From positions 89,982,918 through 90,046,917 of the forward strand of contig JAVHZZ010000003.1 of NCBI GenBank assembly GCA_036250195.1: a stretch of DNA of 64,000 bases. Reading direction: 5' to 3'. Source of the DNA: Mixophyes australis. Lineage: Eukaryota > Chordata > Amphibia > Anura > Limnodynastidae. Of this stretch, positions 1-10,904 are shown piece by piece. The notes beneath the pieces were generated by a model that was not told where the DNA came from, ran no database searches, and saw only the letters and a program-made list of their open reading frames with translations. The stretch's first letter is position 1; every line of letters starts with the position of its first letter. A program made the translations under genes and the position numbers.

Positions 1-219
1 GTAGCTACAAAATAATACCTAAATTATGTTATTTTAGCACCAATAAATGTAATTTTTATAACAAATTGCAAAACAAAACCAAACAAAACCAAAACCAAAA
101 CCAAAACCAAAACACGCAATGGCGGTTTTGCAAAACCAAAACCAAAACCAAAACACAATGGTAATCCAGATCCAAAACCGAATCCAAAACCAAAACACGG
201 GGGTCAGTGACCATCTCTA
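1..219. mobile_element. hAT element, right terminal fragment
   Basis: The window opens inside a hAT-type element. From about 75 to 200 the sequence is built of CAAAAC/CAAAACC units and it closes with CATCTCTA at 219, the reverse complement of the TAGAGATG end seen at 15593. The opening bases (GTAGCTACAAAATAATACCT) closely match the subterminal part of the complete element ending at 18861, so both belong to one family. The 8 bases after the end (GTTATAGC) would be the target duplication, but the partner lies outside the window. It appears inserted into the Harbinger element that follows. Confidence 0.65.
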
Positions 220-261
220 GTTATAGCATACCTTTGTACTTTGGTAAACTAGGTTCAGGTT

Positions 262-496
262 AATAGAATAATCGGGTTGTGTGGCTATGTATGCACCTGA
301 AAAGGGGTCTGATATTATCCTGGCTGGCTGTTTGATACATAATCTAGCAATACATCAACTTACCCCACCGATTATTGCAGTAGACAGTGAAGAAGAAGGG
401 GTCCGTGTCACATGGTGATGTGCAGAGCACAGAGGGCGGAAGGGAGATTAGAGACCGTCTAATTGCAAACTACTTTACGTGTAAGTACATAGTATG
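262..496 (+). pseudogene. Harbinger (HARBI1-like) transposase, C-terminal remnant
   Basis: Reading from the GTGGCT at about 279 gives a Tyr-x-Pro-Glu-Lys stretch followed by IILAGCLIHNLAI, which matches the conserved C-terminal helix of PIF/Harbinger DDE transposases (the ILACC.LHN region). An acidic stretch follows (DSEEEG), then, after a one-base shift near 413, the typical tail REIRDRLIANYF with a stop at 494-496. The upstream catalytic DDE part is absent because a hAT element end occupies 1-219. It lies convergent to the Myb-like gene at 828-2823, the usual two-gene content of Harbinger elements. The frameshift and truncation make it non-functional here. Confidence 0.7.
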
Positions 497-747
497 AAAA
501 ACATTTTTTGCTCAAAAATGTGTTTTATGTGAGTGCAATTTTAGTATATTATTTTAAAATTTTTGTAAATTGGAACCTTTAAAAACAGGATAGTGTGTAC
601 TCCTCATGTGGTAAATATGAACATCCCTGGAATGTGACAGTCAGAGGTCAATGTTTAAGTGAAATTAGTGCATAGTTGTTAAAAAATCAGTATACTCTTG
701 TTTAATGTGCAGAAAAGAAAGACTGACACAATAGAAATTTAACTGCA

Positions 748-768
748 TTTATTGCAGAACACAATAAA
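748..768. promoter_or_regulatory. Two opposed polyadenylation signals
   Basis: AATAAA reads on the minus strand at 748-753, about 75 bases past the stop of the Myb-like gene, and on the plus strand at 763-768, downstream of the transposase stop. The two convergent Harbinger genes would therefore have overlapping 3' ends. This is inferred from hexamers only. Confidence 0.45.
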
Positions 769-827
769 TAATAACGTATAATGGTTATAGAAACTTGACA
801 AAACATTAATCAATAACAAACATTGTG

Positions 828-2823
828 CTAGCGATGCCTTTTTGCAGGCATATCGCTATGCTTGGTGCCACTCTCTCCCCTCCCTCGCCCACCCCTGGTG
901 TGAGCACCTCTCCTTGGAGGAGTACTCTGTAGAGATGTGGTAGGCGTACTAGCGGCACTGGTGGTGGCTGAAGACATAGGTGCCGGTAAACGGGCTACAA
1001 TTTCAGAATGTAGTTGCCCTGCCAGCCGGGTCACATTGGCATTCCCCTCACGTACTGTTGAATGTAAGGCCTCCACCGCCCCAGTCATTTGGGCCAGCTG
1101 CACATTGGTCTGTTCTAAAGCTGTTGCCAGACGGTTGATTCCAGCAGGGAGTAGACTATTGGAGCGGTGTATCCGCCTCAACTGGGCCGCAATTTGTGAC
1201 ATGTGGCGAGTTTGCCTGTCCATGAACAATGTCTGTTGCTGCTGGAATGCGCCAATAGACAGCGCCATTTCTCTGACTGGGTCCATACTTTCAGGTGCAG
1301 GTTGGTGGTGTGATGGTTCAGCAGGGCCAGGTGAAACTTCCTGGAGGCCAGACACAGGGGCATCCACTGTTACCAGGGTGATGGTCGTTTGATCCTCTGG
1401 CTCAGGGGACATTTCCAGGGACTCCGCCTGAGGTGGCTGGTATGAAGAGGGCCCTGTGTATGAAAAATGACGGTAAGTATATAGTATATAATATGTTTGT
1501 ATATTGCATTCTGAACACTGGATAGGAAAGAATATTCTTTAGCAACTACAGATTCTTTCACAATGTTTGCATTCCTGATTTCTAGTCCTATGCTACCTGC
1601 TTACGGATGCACTTATTATCCTTTTAATACCCATTATCATTTGGACTGTGTAGTACATGCTGGGTTATTTTGACTAAACTGCATGCTATAAAAAGTGGAG
1701 ATGTTGCCTATAGCAACCAATCAGATTTTAGCTGTCATTTTGTTGAATGCAATAAATAAAGTAAAGGTATATTCTGATGGGTTACTATAGGCAACATATC
1801 AGTTTAGTAAAATGTAGGCCTAACTTCTCATTGCAAACAATTAAAATAATAAAAAATAAATTGACAGCAACATTTGCACAGAAAATCAATTAACTCCATT
1901 ATTTCTCTCCTAAACAGATATCACGCACCTGCTTGCTCGTCTATGCCCGAATCTTTCGCTGAAGGTGGAGGTGTAGGTCTGGCACTGGGACTGAACTGCG
2001 GTCCTGGCGAATCTGGATGTAGTAGAAAAAGCATACAATGTATTTCCAGAAAAAAACAATTTCCAAATATACTGTTTATTGCACAAATGTGTTTGGATTT
2101 TTTATTTTTTTTTGCTATGAGAAAAAAAAAACCTTTACAAACTATTAGACTCAAAAATACAATTTGAAAAACAACAAAAAAAAAAAAAAAAAGAAAAAAC
2201 GTTTGCAAAGAGAAAAGCAGTTTTAAAAAGAGAAAAGCATTTTTAAAAAGAGAAAAGCAGTTTTAAAAAGAGAAAAGCATTTAAAATACTGTTAGGGTAA
2301 AAAAACCAAATAACTCACCAACTACTTGGCCAAAAGAGGGCGAGTCGGTGTCCTGCACATTTATGCCCTCTACAATTTCAGCCGGCATTATCTGGCGCAG
2401 CTCCTCCTTGTACGTGGTGTACTCCATACGAAGTGGGGGGCCACCACCCGTGCGCCTTGTTGACCTCCTTTCCTGGGCCATCTTCTCTTTAAGCCTCCTC
2501 TTAATATCAGAGAAGCGCTTGCGGCAGTGTGCCACTGTCCGCTTCAGTGGGCCCACCGCGTTCACGGCCTCACAGACTCTCCCCCACAGTTGGTGACGCC
2601 GCCTTAGAGGAGTCCGGGCTGCCAGGTTCCCTAGGATGACCTCGTAGCAGGGAATGATGTTGTGCACCAACACACAATTCTCATCATGTGAGAAGCGCAC
2701 ATTCCTCCCTGTCTTGGTCTTCCTGCCCTGTCCTGTCTCCTCAACCTCTCCCTCTCCCTCCTCTGACCCCTCAACCTCCATCTCCCTCTCCTCAGCCTGT
2801 TCTCCCCTCCTATCTCTAGACAT
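828..2823 (-). CDS. Harbinger Myb/SANT-like DNA-binding protein, three exons
   Basis: Exon 1 is 2823-2319, exon 2 is 2012-1929 and exon 3 is 1453-828. Donors are G|GTGAGT and CAG|GTGCGT, acceptors ATCCAG| and ACACAG|, and both introns are phase 1. The joined length is 1215 nt, 404 codons plus stop, with no internal stop. Exon 1 has an acidic N-terminus, then a Myb/SANT-like domain at about residues 35-110, with a Phe-Ser-x-x-Glu-Asn start, a central Leu-Trp-x-Arg-Val and a KRFSDIKRR helix, as in NAIF1/Harbinger Myb-like proteins. Exon 2 is Pro/Ser-rich. Exon 3 has a glutamine-rich helical segment and an Arg/Gly-rich basic tail ending in KRHR, a possible nuclear signal. In known Harbinger systems this protein binds the element ends and brings the transposase to the nucleus. 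I start at the ATG at 2823, because upstream the frame offers only TTG. Intron 2 contains a MITE (1662-1815). The gene looks intact, unlike its transposase partner. Confidence 0.8.
1662..1815. repeat. Palindromic MITE, copy A (degenerate)
   Basis: About 160 bp whose two halves are inverted copies around GGAGATGTTGCCTATAGCAA and its complement GCTATAGGCAACATCTCC-like sequence; ends read TGACTAAACTGC and CAGTTTAGTAA. The same unit occurs at 8582-8747 and 39515-39680. This copy lies inside intron 2 of the Myb-like gene. Confidence 0.6.
2200..2290. repeat. 20-bp tandem repeat, about four units
   Basis: Units of TTTTAAAAAGAGAAAAGCAG or a one-base variant repeat four times inside intron 1 of the Myb-like gene, close to its donor site. 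A poly-A run precedes it at 2175-2192. Confidence 0.7.
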
Positions 2824-3158
2824 TTTTACCCAGAAGACAGAAAAACACAAAACACTGAAGGACTTACAAACACAAAGAACAAACTACACTACCTACAGAC
2901 ACACTCTCCACACAGTCACACACAAGTAACACAGACAAAGGACAAGTCAAATACAAAAAATACAAGACAGAAAATAAATGTGAAAATAAATGTACAAAAC
3001 AGGAAAAAACCACAGGACTACTCACACTTCAATCAGATATCGCTCCACCAATCCACCAAACTCCAACTCTCACCAACTCTCAGCAAACCACTATCCTCCA
3101 AACTCCTCTCACAAAACTCCTCAAAACCCTATCAGAGAAAAAAGTGTCAGGCCAGTGG

Positions 3159-3166
3159 TTTATATA
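3159..3166 (-). promoter_or_regulatory. TATA box for the Myb-like gene
   Basis: TATATAAA on the minus strand, about 340 bases before the start codon at 2823. It sits inside the Harbinger element, just inward of the GC-rich subterminal palindromes. A start of transcription near 3130 is inferred. Confidence 0.5.
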
Positions 3167-3289
3167 GGGCTTGTGATGTCAAATCTCCTGAGTTTGAAAA
3201 TAGCCAATAGTAACAGGCCAGGAGACAGGTGTAATTTTCAAAAAAACCGCCTTTACACAAAAGCGCCGTCATTTAAAGCAAAAGCGCCA

Positions 3290-3480
3290 TGTTCTATTCA
3301 AAGCCGCCGGCGGCTTTGAGCATTACATCCCGCCGTTACATCGCCGGCGGCCTCAAATTGAAGCTGAAATGCGCCCATTAGTAAATCCGGCTGTTTGCAA
3401 TGCAAACACGCCGGAAAACCGCCGCGATGCATGGCGGCTTGAAGCCGCCATGCAACACGCCTGATAGTAAATCTAGCCCC
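3290..3480. mobile_element. Harbinger right terminal region with GC palindromes
   Basis: The end reads, inward, GGGGCTAGATTTACTATCAG, a typical Harbinger/MITE terminus in frogs. Inside it are two perfect palindromes: an 18-bp one at 3300-3317 (AAAGCCGCC/GGCGGCTTT) and 12-bp arms at 3429-3440 and 3442-3453 (GCATGGCGGCTT). These are candidate binding sites for the element's own proteins. The left terminus is outside the window, so the 3-bp duplication cannot be tested. Confidence 0.55.
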
Positions 3481-4516
3481 AAGTCTTTAGACCTCCTGTA
3501 CACTGAGTTAAGCTCTCCCAAAAAAAAACCCAGAAAAACAGTGACTTTTGCAAAACAGGAAGTAGGAAAAAAAAGCGAGATTTTGAAATTTAGATTATTC
3601 CTAATTTGTCATTTATTATTCTTTTTTTCTGAAATTTGGCATGCGGCACCTATGAACGGTTCTTCATTCGCATGCCAAATTCAGTTTAATAGCTATAATA
3701 CCCCTCCTCACAGATCTCCAATGGCAGAATTTCGTTTTTTAGATGTAACCATAATATAAGGGCACGACTGTGCCCTTATAATGTATATTTATAGATATAT
3801 ATATATAACTCATTTACAAACAGCCTTAACTTGCAGAACAGTATTCTACAAATAACAGTGACATGTCCTTTACAACCTAATATTGAAACTGAGGTATTTG
3901 GAAATTATATTGTTTCTGATTTCAGTAATTTTCTGTATTGCAAATCATATTTCTGCCATAATAACTTTAGGATGTTTGAAGTCTTCAGGTGACTTCTGTC
4001 CATGTTGTTCCAGCCTTGCTTTAGTCATAATGAATTTATACAAATTTTATTGAAAATCATAATCACAATATATTGTCAAATATAATTACTATACTATGAA
4101 AAATAGCATGCCTGACAGCCATAAATTACATGCTTTGATAACCATTTAAATATGTCACTCACCATTGGACCACATTAAGTCAATTAATTTACATGAGACG
4201 TGAACATACACATAGTTGCCAGTCAGAAACATTTACGGGAGAATATCTAGCCAGGTTTTAAACACTAAGACTAATGTCTAATTGGTTACATACAGTATAT
4301 TACAGTATATTTTATAAAATACACTTTATTGAGTAAAATGTTGTATCTTGCAATGATTTTACTTGATTATAGCTCCTTTTTTTCCTTTTACCTCAATGTA
4401 ATAATATGTACTATATGAGTGTGATTACATGTACTTAGAGTTTCTCAGATCAGAATTAGACAGAATGTTGCTGGTTTAAGTGCCTCAGACTTATTTATGG
4501 CAGATATGATTGTGGC

Positions 4517-4559
<43 letters not shown>
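3481..4559. other. No gene seen; AT-rich, ends in a (TA)n run
   Basis: I see no coding pattern. A small hairpin with 11-base arms (TATAAGGGCAC) lies at 3755-3780. A (TA)n microsatellite runs from about 4519 to 4560. Confidence 0.5.
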
Positions 4560-4565
<6 letters not shown>

Positions 4566-5306
4566 AAAGCCTAGCGGCGTGTGTTAGTCTGTGTGTGGAA
4601 AAAGAAAAAACAAGCTGCAGCGCTACCTGCTGGGCGGAGTTATACACTGACCTACTAAATTCTTAGCATTATCTAATATATAAAAGTAAAAGCCTAGCGG
4701 CGTATGTTAGTGTGTGTGTGTGTGGAAAAAACTATTTTCTCAGAAAGGACTCATCCAATTGACCTGAAATTTGGTATACTGACATTATTTGACAAAAAAA
4801 TTAGAATAGTGAAGTCAGTTAACTTCCATCATCCCCCCTTCCCCCCGTGGGATGGGTAGTAAAGGCTAAATTTACGAGTTGAGGGCTCAAACTCATTTTC
4901 GTGAGGTAATTTTACCTCATGAACACACATGTGTAGCGGCGTGTGTTAGTGTGGGTGTGGAAAAAAATATTTTCTCAGAAAGGGCTCATCCAATTGGCCT
5001 GAAATTTGGTATACTGACATTATTTGACAAAAAAATTAGAATAGTGAAGTCAGTTAATTGCCATCATCCCCCCTTCCCCCCGTGGAAGGGGTAGTAAAGG
5101 CTAAATTTACGAGTTGAGGGCTCAAACTCATTTTCGTGACGTAATTTTACCTCATGAACACACATTAAAAAGGGCGCTTGCGTCGGGAAGTAACGCTCTT
5201 CCCCTGAGCAGGCCTGGGCTAGGCCCAAATGCATGACAAGAACCTTTTTAAAACCTTAAGTAGCTTGATTTGACTAGAATGCATGAGTATCATGCACGGG
5301 TTAACT

Positions 5307-5310
<4 letters not shown>
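4560..5310 (+). mobile_element. Helitron-like non-autonomous element with 235-bp tandem duplication
   Basis: The start (TCTAATATATAAAAG followed by GCCTAGCGGCGTGTGTTAG) and the segment TGACCTGAAATTTGGTATAC resemble the 5' regions of vertebrate Helitrons. Two near-identical units of about 235 bp lie at 4690-4925 and 4930-5165, with a third partial start at 4568. Near the 3' end there is a 7-bp hairpin (TGCATGA, loop GTA, TCATGCA at 5280-5296) followed within 12 bases by CGGGTTAACTTG, the place where Helitrons carry a hairpin and a CTRR end; here CTTG replaces CTRR. No Rep/helicase coding is present. Confidence 0.5.

Positions 5311-5354
<44 letters not shown>
5311..5354. repeat. (TA)n microsatellite
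   Basis: About 22 TA repeats directly after the Helitron-like 3' end. Confidence 0.9.
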
Positions 5355-5357
<3 letters not shown>

Positions 5358-5866
5358 ATCTTGTATTACAATCAAAATCAAGAAACATTTTGAAAAGTAC
5401 AAAGTTTAATCACATTGAAAACTAAATTAAAAATAACAGTTACACAAGAAAGGAAAAACTCACTGAGACACAAAAGTGATGTAAGCTTTCTGTGTTTAGG
5501 GGAAAAGATATAGATAAGAGACAAGACAAAAAAAAGAAAAATGGTGGTGGGGGTGTAGTTATCACTTGTTTATTTAATGTTTCTGGAGTATTGAGGGGGG
5601 TTAACTCTATGTTAGATTGCATAAAGAGAAGGATGGAAAAAGTAAACAATGGTCAGTCTGAATAAAGAAGAGGAAAAGCTACAAATACTGCTAGAGAGCC
5701 CAGATCTGAAAAATATTATATTATTTATAAGGCAGGTGGTGAGTGATCTTTTCAATACTAGCAACGCACCAAATTTAGGATTTTAATCAGGATACTTGGG
5801 GAGGCTCAACCTGCAATCATGATTTGACAATTGAGCAATGGGCAGCGGCAAGGTTATAAGTGGTCG
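5355..5866. other. No gene seen
   Basis: AT-rich sequence with short purine runs. I find no domain, TIR or repeat that I can name. Confidence 0.4.
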
Positions 5867-6019
5867 AGTTGTTGTCCACATTTTGGAGAGGAGCAGGGCC
5901 CTCTTACCTCTCTGTCTGTCTGTATTACCCAGTATTGTTTTATTAATATTTGTTCCCAATTGTAAAGCACTACAGAATTTGCTTGCACTATATAAATAAA
6001 TGATGATGATGATGATGAG
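5867..6019 (+). mobile_element. L2-like LINE/SINE 3' tail
   Basis: AGCAGGGCCCTCTTACCTCT, then TTCCCAATTGTAAAGCACTA, CTATATAAATAAATG and a (GAT)n tail: the conserved 3' end shared by L2 LINEs and their SINEs. The same tail occurs inverted at 58518-58690. No coding part remains. Confidence 0.7.
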
Positions 6020-7908
6020 AGCAGAAAAGAAAAGACCATGGATCTATCCAGACAGGGCATGGGAGTACCAAGGAGAGGAGAGCACAGATTGTACCAGATG
6101 AGTTTGGATGTTCCAATTTGGCCACAACCCTGCTAGCCGGCAGTGGAAGTAGTAGGGTACATATTAACAAGTTTGTCGGGAGAGAATTAACATCTAAAAT
6201 AAACTTTGCATGCGTTTTCCTTGATTATAATAGACATCAAGCTAGAGGCTACCGTTGCCCTGATAGCTTCCAAATAATTCTCCTCTGCAGGGGCACTAGA
6301 TCACTATCTCACTCCCTCTTGTGCCTGTTCCCTAGAGTGAGCACACTGTCTGGAATAGTATTATAGAGTGTGGAGATCATTCTTTTTCACAGAGCTGAAG
6401 AGAGGCATAATCTTTCAAATGGGGATGTTGATTGGGGGGTTTGTCTGACAGAAGAAATTTTACCTGAGCCTGAGTTGAAAATATTCAAAATATTTTGTAC
6501 TGAGACTAGAGCGTTTGGTGTGTAGGTCTTCATATGAGAGGGGAGATCCTTTAACGAGGAGATCACCAACAAACTGAATTCCAAAATTTAACTACATTCG
6601 AGAAAAGGAGTTAGTAAATTTGAGGCTGCTCAATATAGGTATAATAAACAGGGGAGTTGGAGGTATGGATAGATGATGTCTGCAAGTCTCCTAGGTCTTA
6701 GCTGAGAATGTCAGAGTAAGGGAAAATTTTATTGAGGCGAATCTGTATGTTTTTGTAAGTCCCCATGAACAGGAAGAGTTTAATGAGGGGGGGGGTTATT
6801 GTTACATTTATTTAATTATTTCACTGTCTAGTGTCGGCGGGTCTGGCCACTGGATAGCAGTTGGGCCCACTCGCATTGCTATTTTAATGCTGGCAGCGTG
6901 AATGTCGGCATTCTATTATCAACATTTAGGTGTTTAGACTGTCCGGATTTTCTCCATGTCGTTATTTACAATGTCGGAATTTTGGTGTCAGTATTATTTC
7001 CATCTGTATTTTCACTGTCGACAATATGACTGCCACCGCCTTATAATATACAAGCATCATTCTGATACAGGGTAAATTGCTTGTATCAGGTGTTACTTGC
7101 AACCAGGTGTGTTTTTTAACTGTTATACAGTGTATATATACAGTATATGTTCATTTTCCTGTGTATCAAATATTTCACAGTAGTTCATAAACTGTATTTA
7201 AACAATATCTACAGCTTATATGCTTAAATTTCTCAGTCCTACATCTCAGATACTGCAGAGAGAAACTATAATGCCCACAAAACATCCAGGGGAGGTCCTA
7301 ACAGGTATTAAAACTACCCTTGTACCTATCTCTTCCCACACATCCACATATGAGCAGCTTGTAACCGGAAACCCCAAATCTTTCACACAACTTAGCTTTA
7401 TGACAGTTTTCCTTACTCTTATTGAAAAAAAAAGAATAATATATATAGTGTAACAAAGAATTAATAATGTGTATTTGTAAAGAAACATCCCATATTATAA
7501 GATGAAATTTCTCCCTACTTTAGAATATGGGAATATTTGACATTAATATTTCACATTAGTTGGTATATTAAATATATATTATATATTATAATATATTATA
7601 TCTAATATTTCTTGGTGTGCCATTCATATCTAATATATATAGTTGATCTATTATCCAGAATCCCTTAAACTTGGAGTATTAAGGATAAAGATTAATAATT
7701 TACTAAAACACATACAAAATGAAGGTACCCCCACACCTCTTTCTCCACACTGTCCCTTGAATCCCCCTCCTCATTAAATTGTTTAGCAGAGCTCCTCATG
7801 GTAACTGTCAGGAGAAAAACTTTGGGGTCACGTCTGTTGAATTTTCTGGAGAATGGGTTTCTGGATTTAAGATCCCATACCTGTGTTATAAATATTAATA
7901 CTATATAA
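6020..7908. other. No gene seen; decayed repeats
   Basis: Between about 6826 and 7040 there are irregular repeats of ATGTCGGAATTTT type, probably a decayed DNA element. TA-rich stretches lie near 7130 and 7570-7640. I see no coding signal. Confidence 0.4.
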
Positions 7909-8506
7909 CGTACATACTCGTGAATAAGCCGACTTTTTCAGCACATTTTTTATGCTGAAAAAGCTCCCCTCGGCTTATACTCGAGTGAGGGTCCCACTTA
8001 CCTGTTCTCCGGTCCCTCAGCTCTTAACTTCCGCAATGGAACGCATGTGCGACTTCCTGTCAGTGGAAAGCACATGCGTTCCACTGCGGAAGTTAAGGGC
8101 TGAAGAAAATCCCTCCTTCCCTCCCTCAAAAGCATTAGATCACCAATGAACCAACCAAGGAAGGTAAATAAGACATTTTGGTTTTTTTTATCTTCTGGCT
8201 GTGTGCCTTCGTGGACAGTGGGCTGATGTGGGTATTTAATTATTTTTGGTACATTTGAAGACATTTTGGGAGCCTGAGTTTATTAAAAGAAGCAAGTCAT
8301 TTTTGCACAGTTATGGTACTAGCTGTATATGTATTTATCTAATGCATAGAAGCCACTCCCCAATATTTTTATTTTTGAAATTTACCAGTAGCTGCTGCAT
8401 TTCCCACCCTAGGCTTATACTCGAGTCAATAAGTTTTCCAAGTTTTTTGTGGTAAAATTAGGTGCCTCGGCTTATATTCGGCTTGGATTATACTAGAGTA
8501 TATACA
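7909..8506. mobile_element. Palindromic DNA element, TATACTCG-type ends, copy 1
   Basis: The ends read GTACATACTCGTGAATAAGCC and, inverted, GTATATACTCTAGTATAATCC. Both halves carry TCGGCTTATACTCGAGT modules. The interior has an inverted repeat with arms GGAACGCATGTGC and GCACATGCGTTCC. A less decayed copy of this family lies at 56569-57600, where TA dinucleotides flank the ends. No transposase remains. Confidence 0.6.
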
Positions 8507-8581
8507 AACACTTTTAGATATAAAACTGTTTCTGATTAGGTATTGCAGTTCTATGGTCTGTAGTTTACCTTGAGGGCATTA

Positions 8582-8747
8582 GGGTATATTTACTAAACTT
8601 CGGGTTTGAAAAAGTAGAGACGTTGCTTTGAGCAACCAGATTCTAGCTGTCATTTTGTGGAATGCACTAAATAAACGAAAGAATCTGACTGGTTGCTATA
8701 GGCAACATCTCCACTTGTTCAAACCTGCAGTTTAGAAATTAAACCCC
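8582..8747. repeat. Palindromic MITE, copy B
   Basis: Ends GGGTATATTTACTAAACTTC and the inverted GGGGTTTAATTTCTAAACTGC. The two halves are reverse complements centred on the GGTTGCTATAGGCAACATCT module. Same family as 1662-1815 and 39515-39680. Confidence 0.7.
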
Positions 8748-9865
8748 ATTGTCTGCTATAAAGTGTTTAGCAGAAGTTTTATCAAGAATTTAACTTTCCA
8801 AATATTACTTTAAAGACTATTTTATTGGAACAGTGGGTATGTTATATATCATTGAATCTTAATTACAAGTGCCCTATTTTCAATTTTATTTAAACCTATG
8901 TGCATGACTCTAAAGTTAATTCCCCAATTGACTTTGCATAAGGCACTAAACAAATCTGAGGTACAAATTATTTTCTGTCACTAAAGTGCTGGTCGGAATT
9001 CAAACGAATTATATTAAGGTCAAAGCTTCTATTTTACTGAGAAACTACTGAACTTAACAAGATTCTCACAAATCGTCTCACAATGGGCACATAGGGATTG
9101 ATTGAGATATTTGGCAAATGTTCCTTTTCCTTGTAATAGTACAGCTTATTCACCCAATATTGTTAATCTATAAATCATCTAGAATGGTGCTTGTAGAGCC
9201 AATTGTATTAAATTACTAAAAGAAAGTGTGAGTCAGTAATACAACCCATCCCTGAGATTTTTAAATCCCAAAACAGCAAATCATTGTAGAATTTTACAGT
9301 TGAACTCTAATATTCATCATTGTAGAATTGCTGCTAGACACATCATAGCTGACATGGCCCTCAAGGTAAATTGCAGACCATAGAGCAGCAACACCTATTC
9401 AGAAACTGATTTAGAGTTGGCAAGGGGACAATTTTCTTACAGTACAGAACATCACCACTTTGCTCCAGCTGCAATATATTGCCAGTCATATTATCTGTAA
9501 ATACATTTCACTGGCTGGGAAGGTCTGATTTGTAGTTAAAATAAGGAGGTAAATCCATTATCATGACTATTGTGCTAAGATAACGAGTGCAACTCACATC
9601 TTCAGTGACGGCAATAAAGATGAAATGATTAGCAAGATAAAGCACATGCAGAAGAGGTAAAGCAAGAACACCAGACAATATCTAAGTAAAATATAAAGAA
9701 TCAAGAATGCCTGGACTGTGCAGCACTGAGGAGAAAGCAAATTGTTGATGCAAAAAGAAAATAGTGTGAATCTCTGTTTCAAACTGCACATATGTATGGA
9801 GGTGGTTGACTTGGTCAGTGGGTGCTGAACACATTTTGTGCTCACAATTGTTACGTTCGTTATTA
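8748..9865. other. No gene seen
   Basis: Unique-looking AT-rich sequence without a repeat or coding pattern that I can name. Confidence 0.4.
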
Positions 9866-10222
9866 GGGCAGCACGGTGGCTCAGTGGTTAGCACTTCTGC
9901 CTCACAGGACTGGGGTCATGAGTTTAATTCCCAACCATGGCCTTATCTGTGTGGAGTTTGTATGTTCTCCCTGTGTTTGCACGGGTGCTCCTGTTTCCTC
10001 CCACACTCCAAAAACATACTGGTAGGTTAATTGGTGCTATCAAAATTGACCCTAGTCTCTCTCTCTCTCTGTCTATCTGTGTGTGTGTGTGTGTGTGTGT
10101 GTTAGGGAACTTAGATTGTATGCTCCAATGGGGCAGGGACTGATGTGAGTGAGTTCTCTGTACAGCGCTGCGGAATCAGTGACGCTATATAAATAAATGG
10201 TGATGATTTTGATGATGATTAT
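9866..10222 (+). mobile_element. tRNA-headed SINE with L2-like tail, full length
   Basis: The head GGGCAGCACGGTGGCTCAGT carries a pol III A box (TGGCTCAGTGGTTAGCAC) and a decayed B box (AGTTTAATTCCC). The conserved body follows (TGTGTGGAGTTTGTATGTTC, CCTCCCACACTCCAAAAACA), then a (TC)n/(TG)n stretch and the L2-type tail TACAGCGCTGCGGAATCAGT, CTATATAAATAAATG with imperfect GAT repeats. A truncated copy is at 23768-24035 and an inverted one at 59290-59811. Confidence 0.85.
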
Positions 10223-10904
10223 GAAAGTGAAGGCAAAAAGTGAGGTATTTGAAAATTCCATAATTGTGACTAGAGCTTTCTCATATCTTGCTACTTTAGT
10301 TTTCCTTCGATATCAGAACTGCCCCCCATTTTGTGCTATTTCTGGTACTGCAACTAGTCATGCTTGGTGTCATACAGATATAATGCAGAAAGATTAAGGG
10401 GCCTGATTCATTAAGAATCTTAACTTGAGAAACTTCTTATTTCAGTCTCATGGACAAAACCATGTTGCAATGCAAGGGATGCAAATTAGCATTTTGTTTT
10501 GCACATAGGTGAAATACTGACAGTTTTTTCATGTAGCACACAAATATCAATTTTAAATTTCAGTGTACAAATAAGCTAACAAGTATTTGTGTGCTACATG
10601 AAAAAACAGTCAGTATTTAACTTATGTGCAAAACAAAATGCTAATTTGCACCCCTTGCATTTAGGGATGAGCGCACTCGGATTTCTGAAATCCGAGCCCA
10701 CCCGAACGATGCCGATCCGAGTCGGATCCGAGACAGATCCGGGTATTGGCGCCAAATTCAAATCTGAAACTGAGGCTCTGACTCATAATCCCGTTGTCGG
10801 ATCTCGCGATACTCGGATCCTATAAATTCCCCGCTAGTCGCCGCCATCTTCACTCGGGCATTGATCAGGGTAGAGGGACGGTGTGTTAGGTGGTCCTCTG
10901 TCCT

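Noticed and set aside
2348..2929. Plus-strand frames of 82 and 91 codons
   Set aside because: Antisense shadows of exon 1 of the Myb-like gene and its 5' flank.
9866..9940. tRNA gene at the SINE head
   Set aside because: A and B box are present but no cloverleaf with anticodon arm; it is a SINE promoter.
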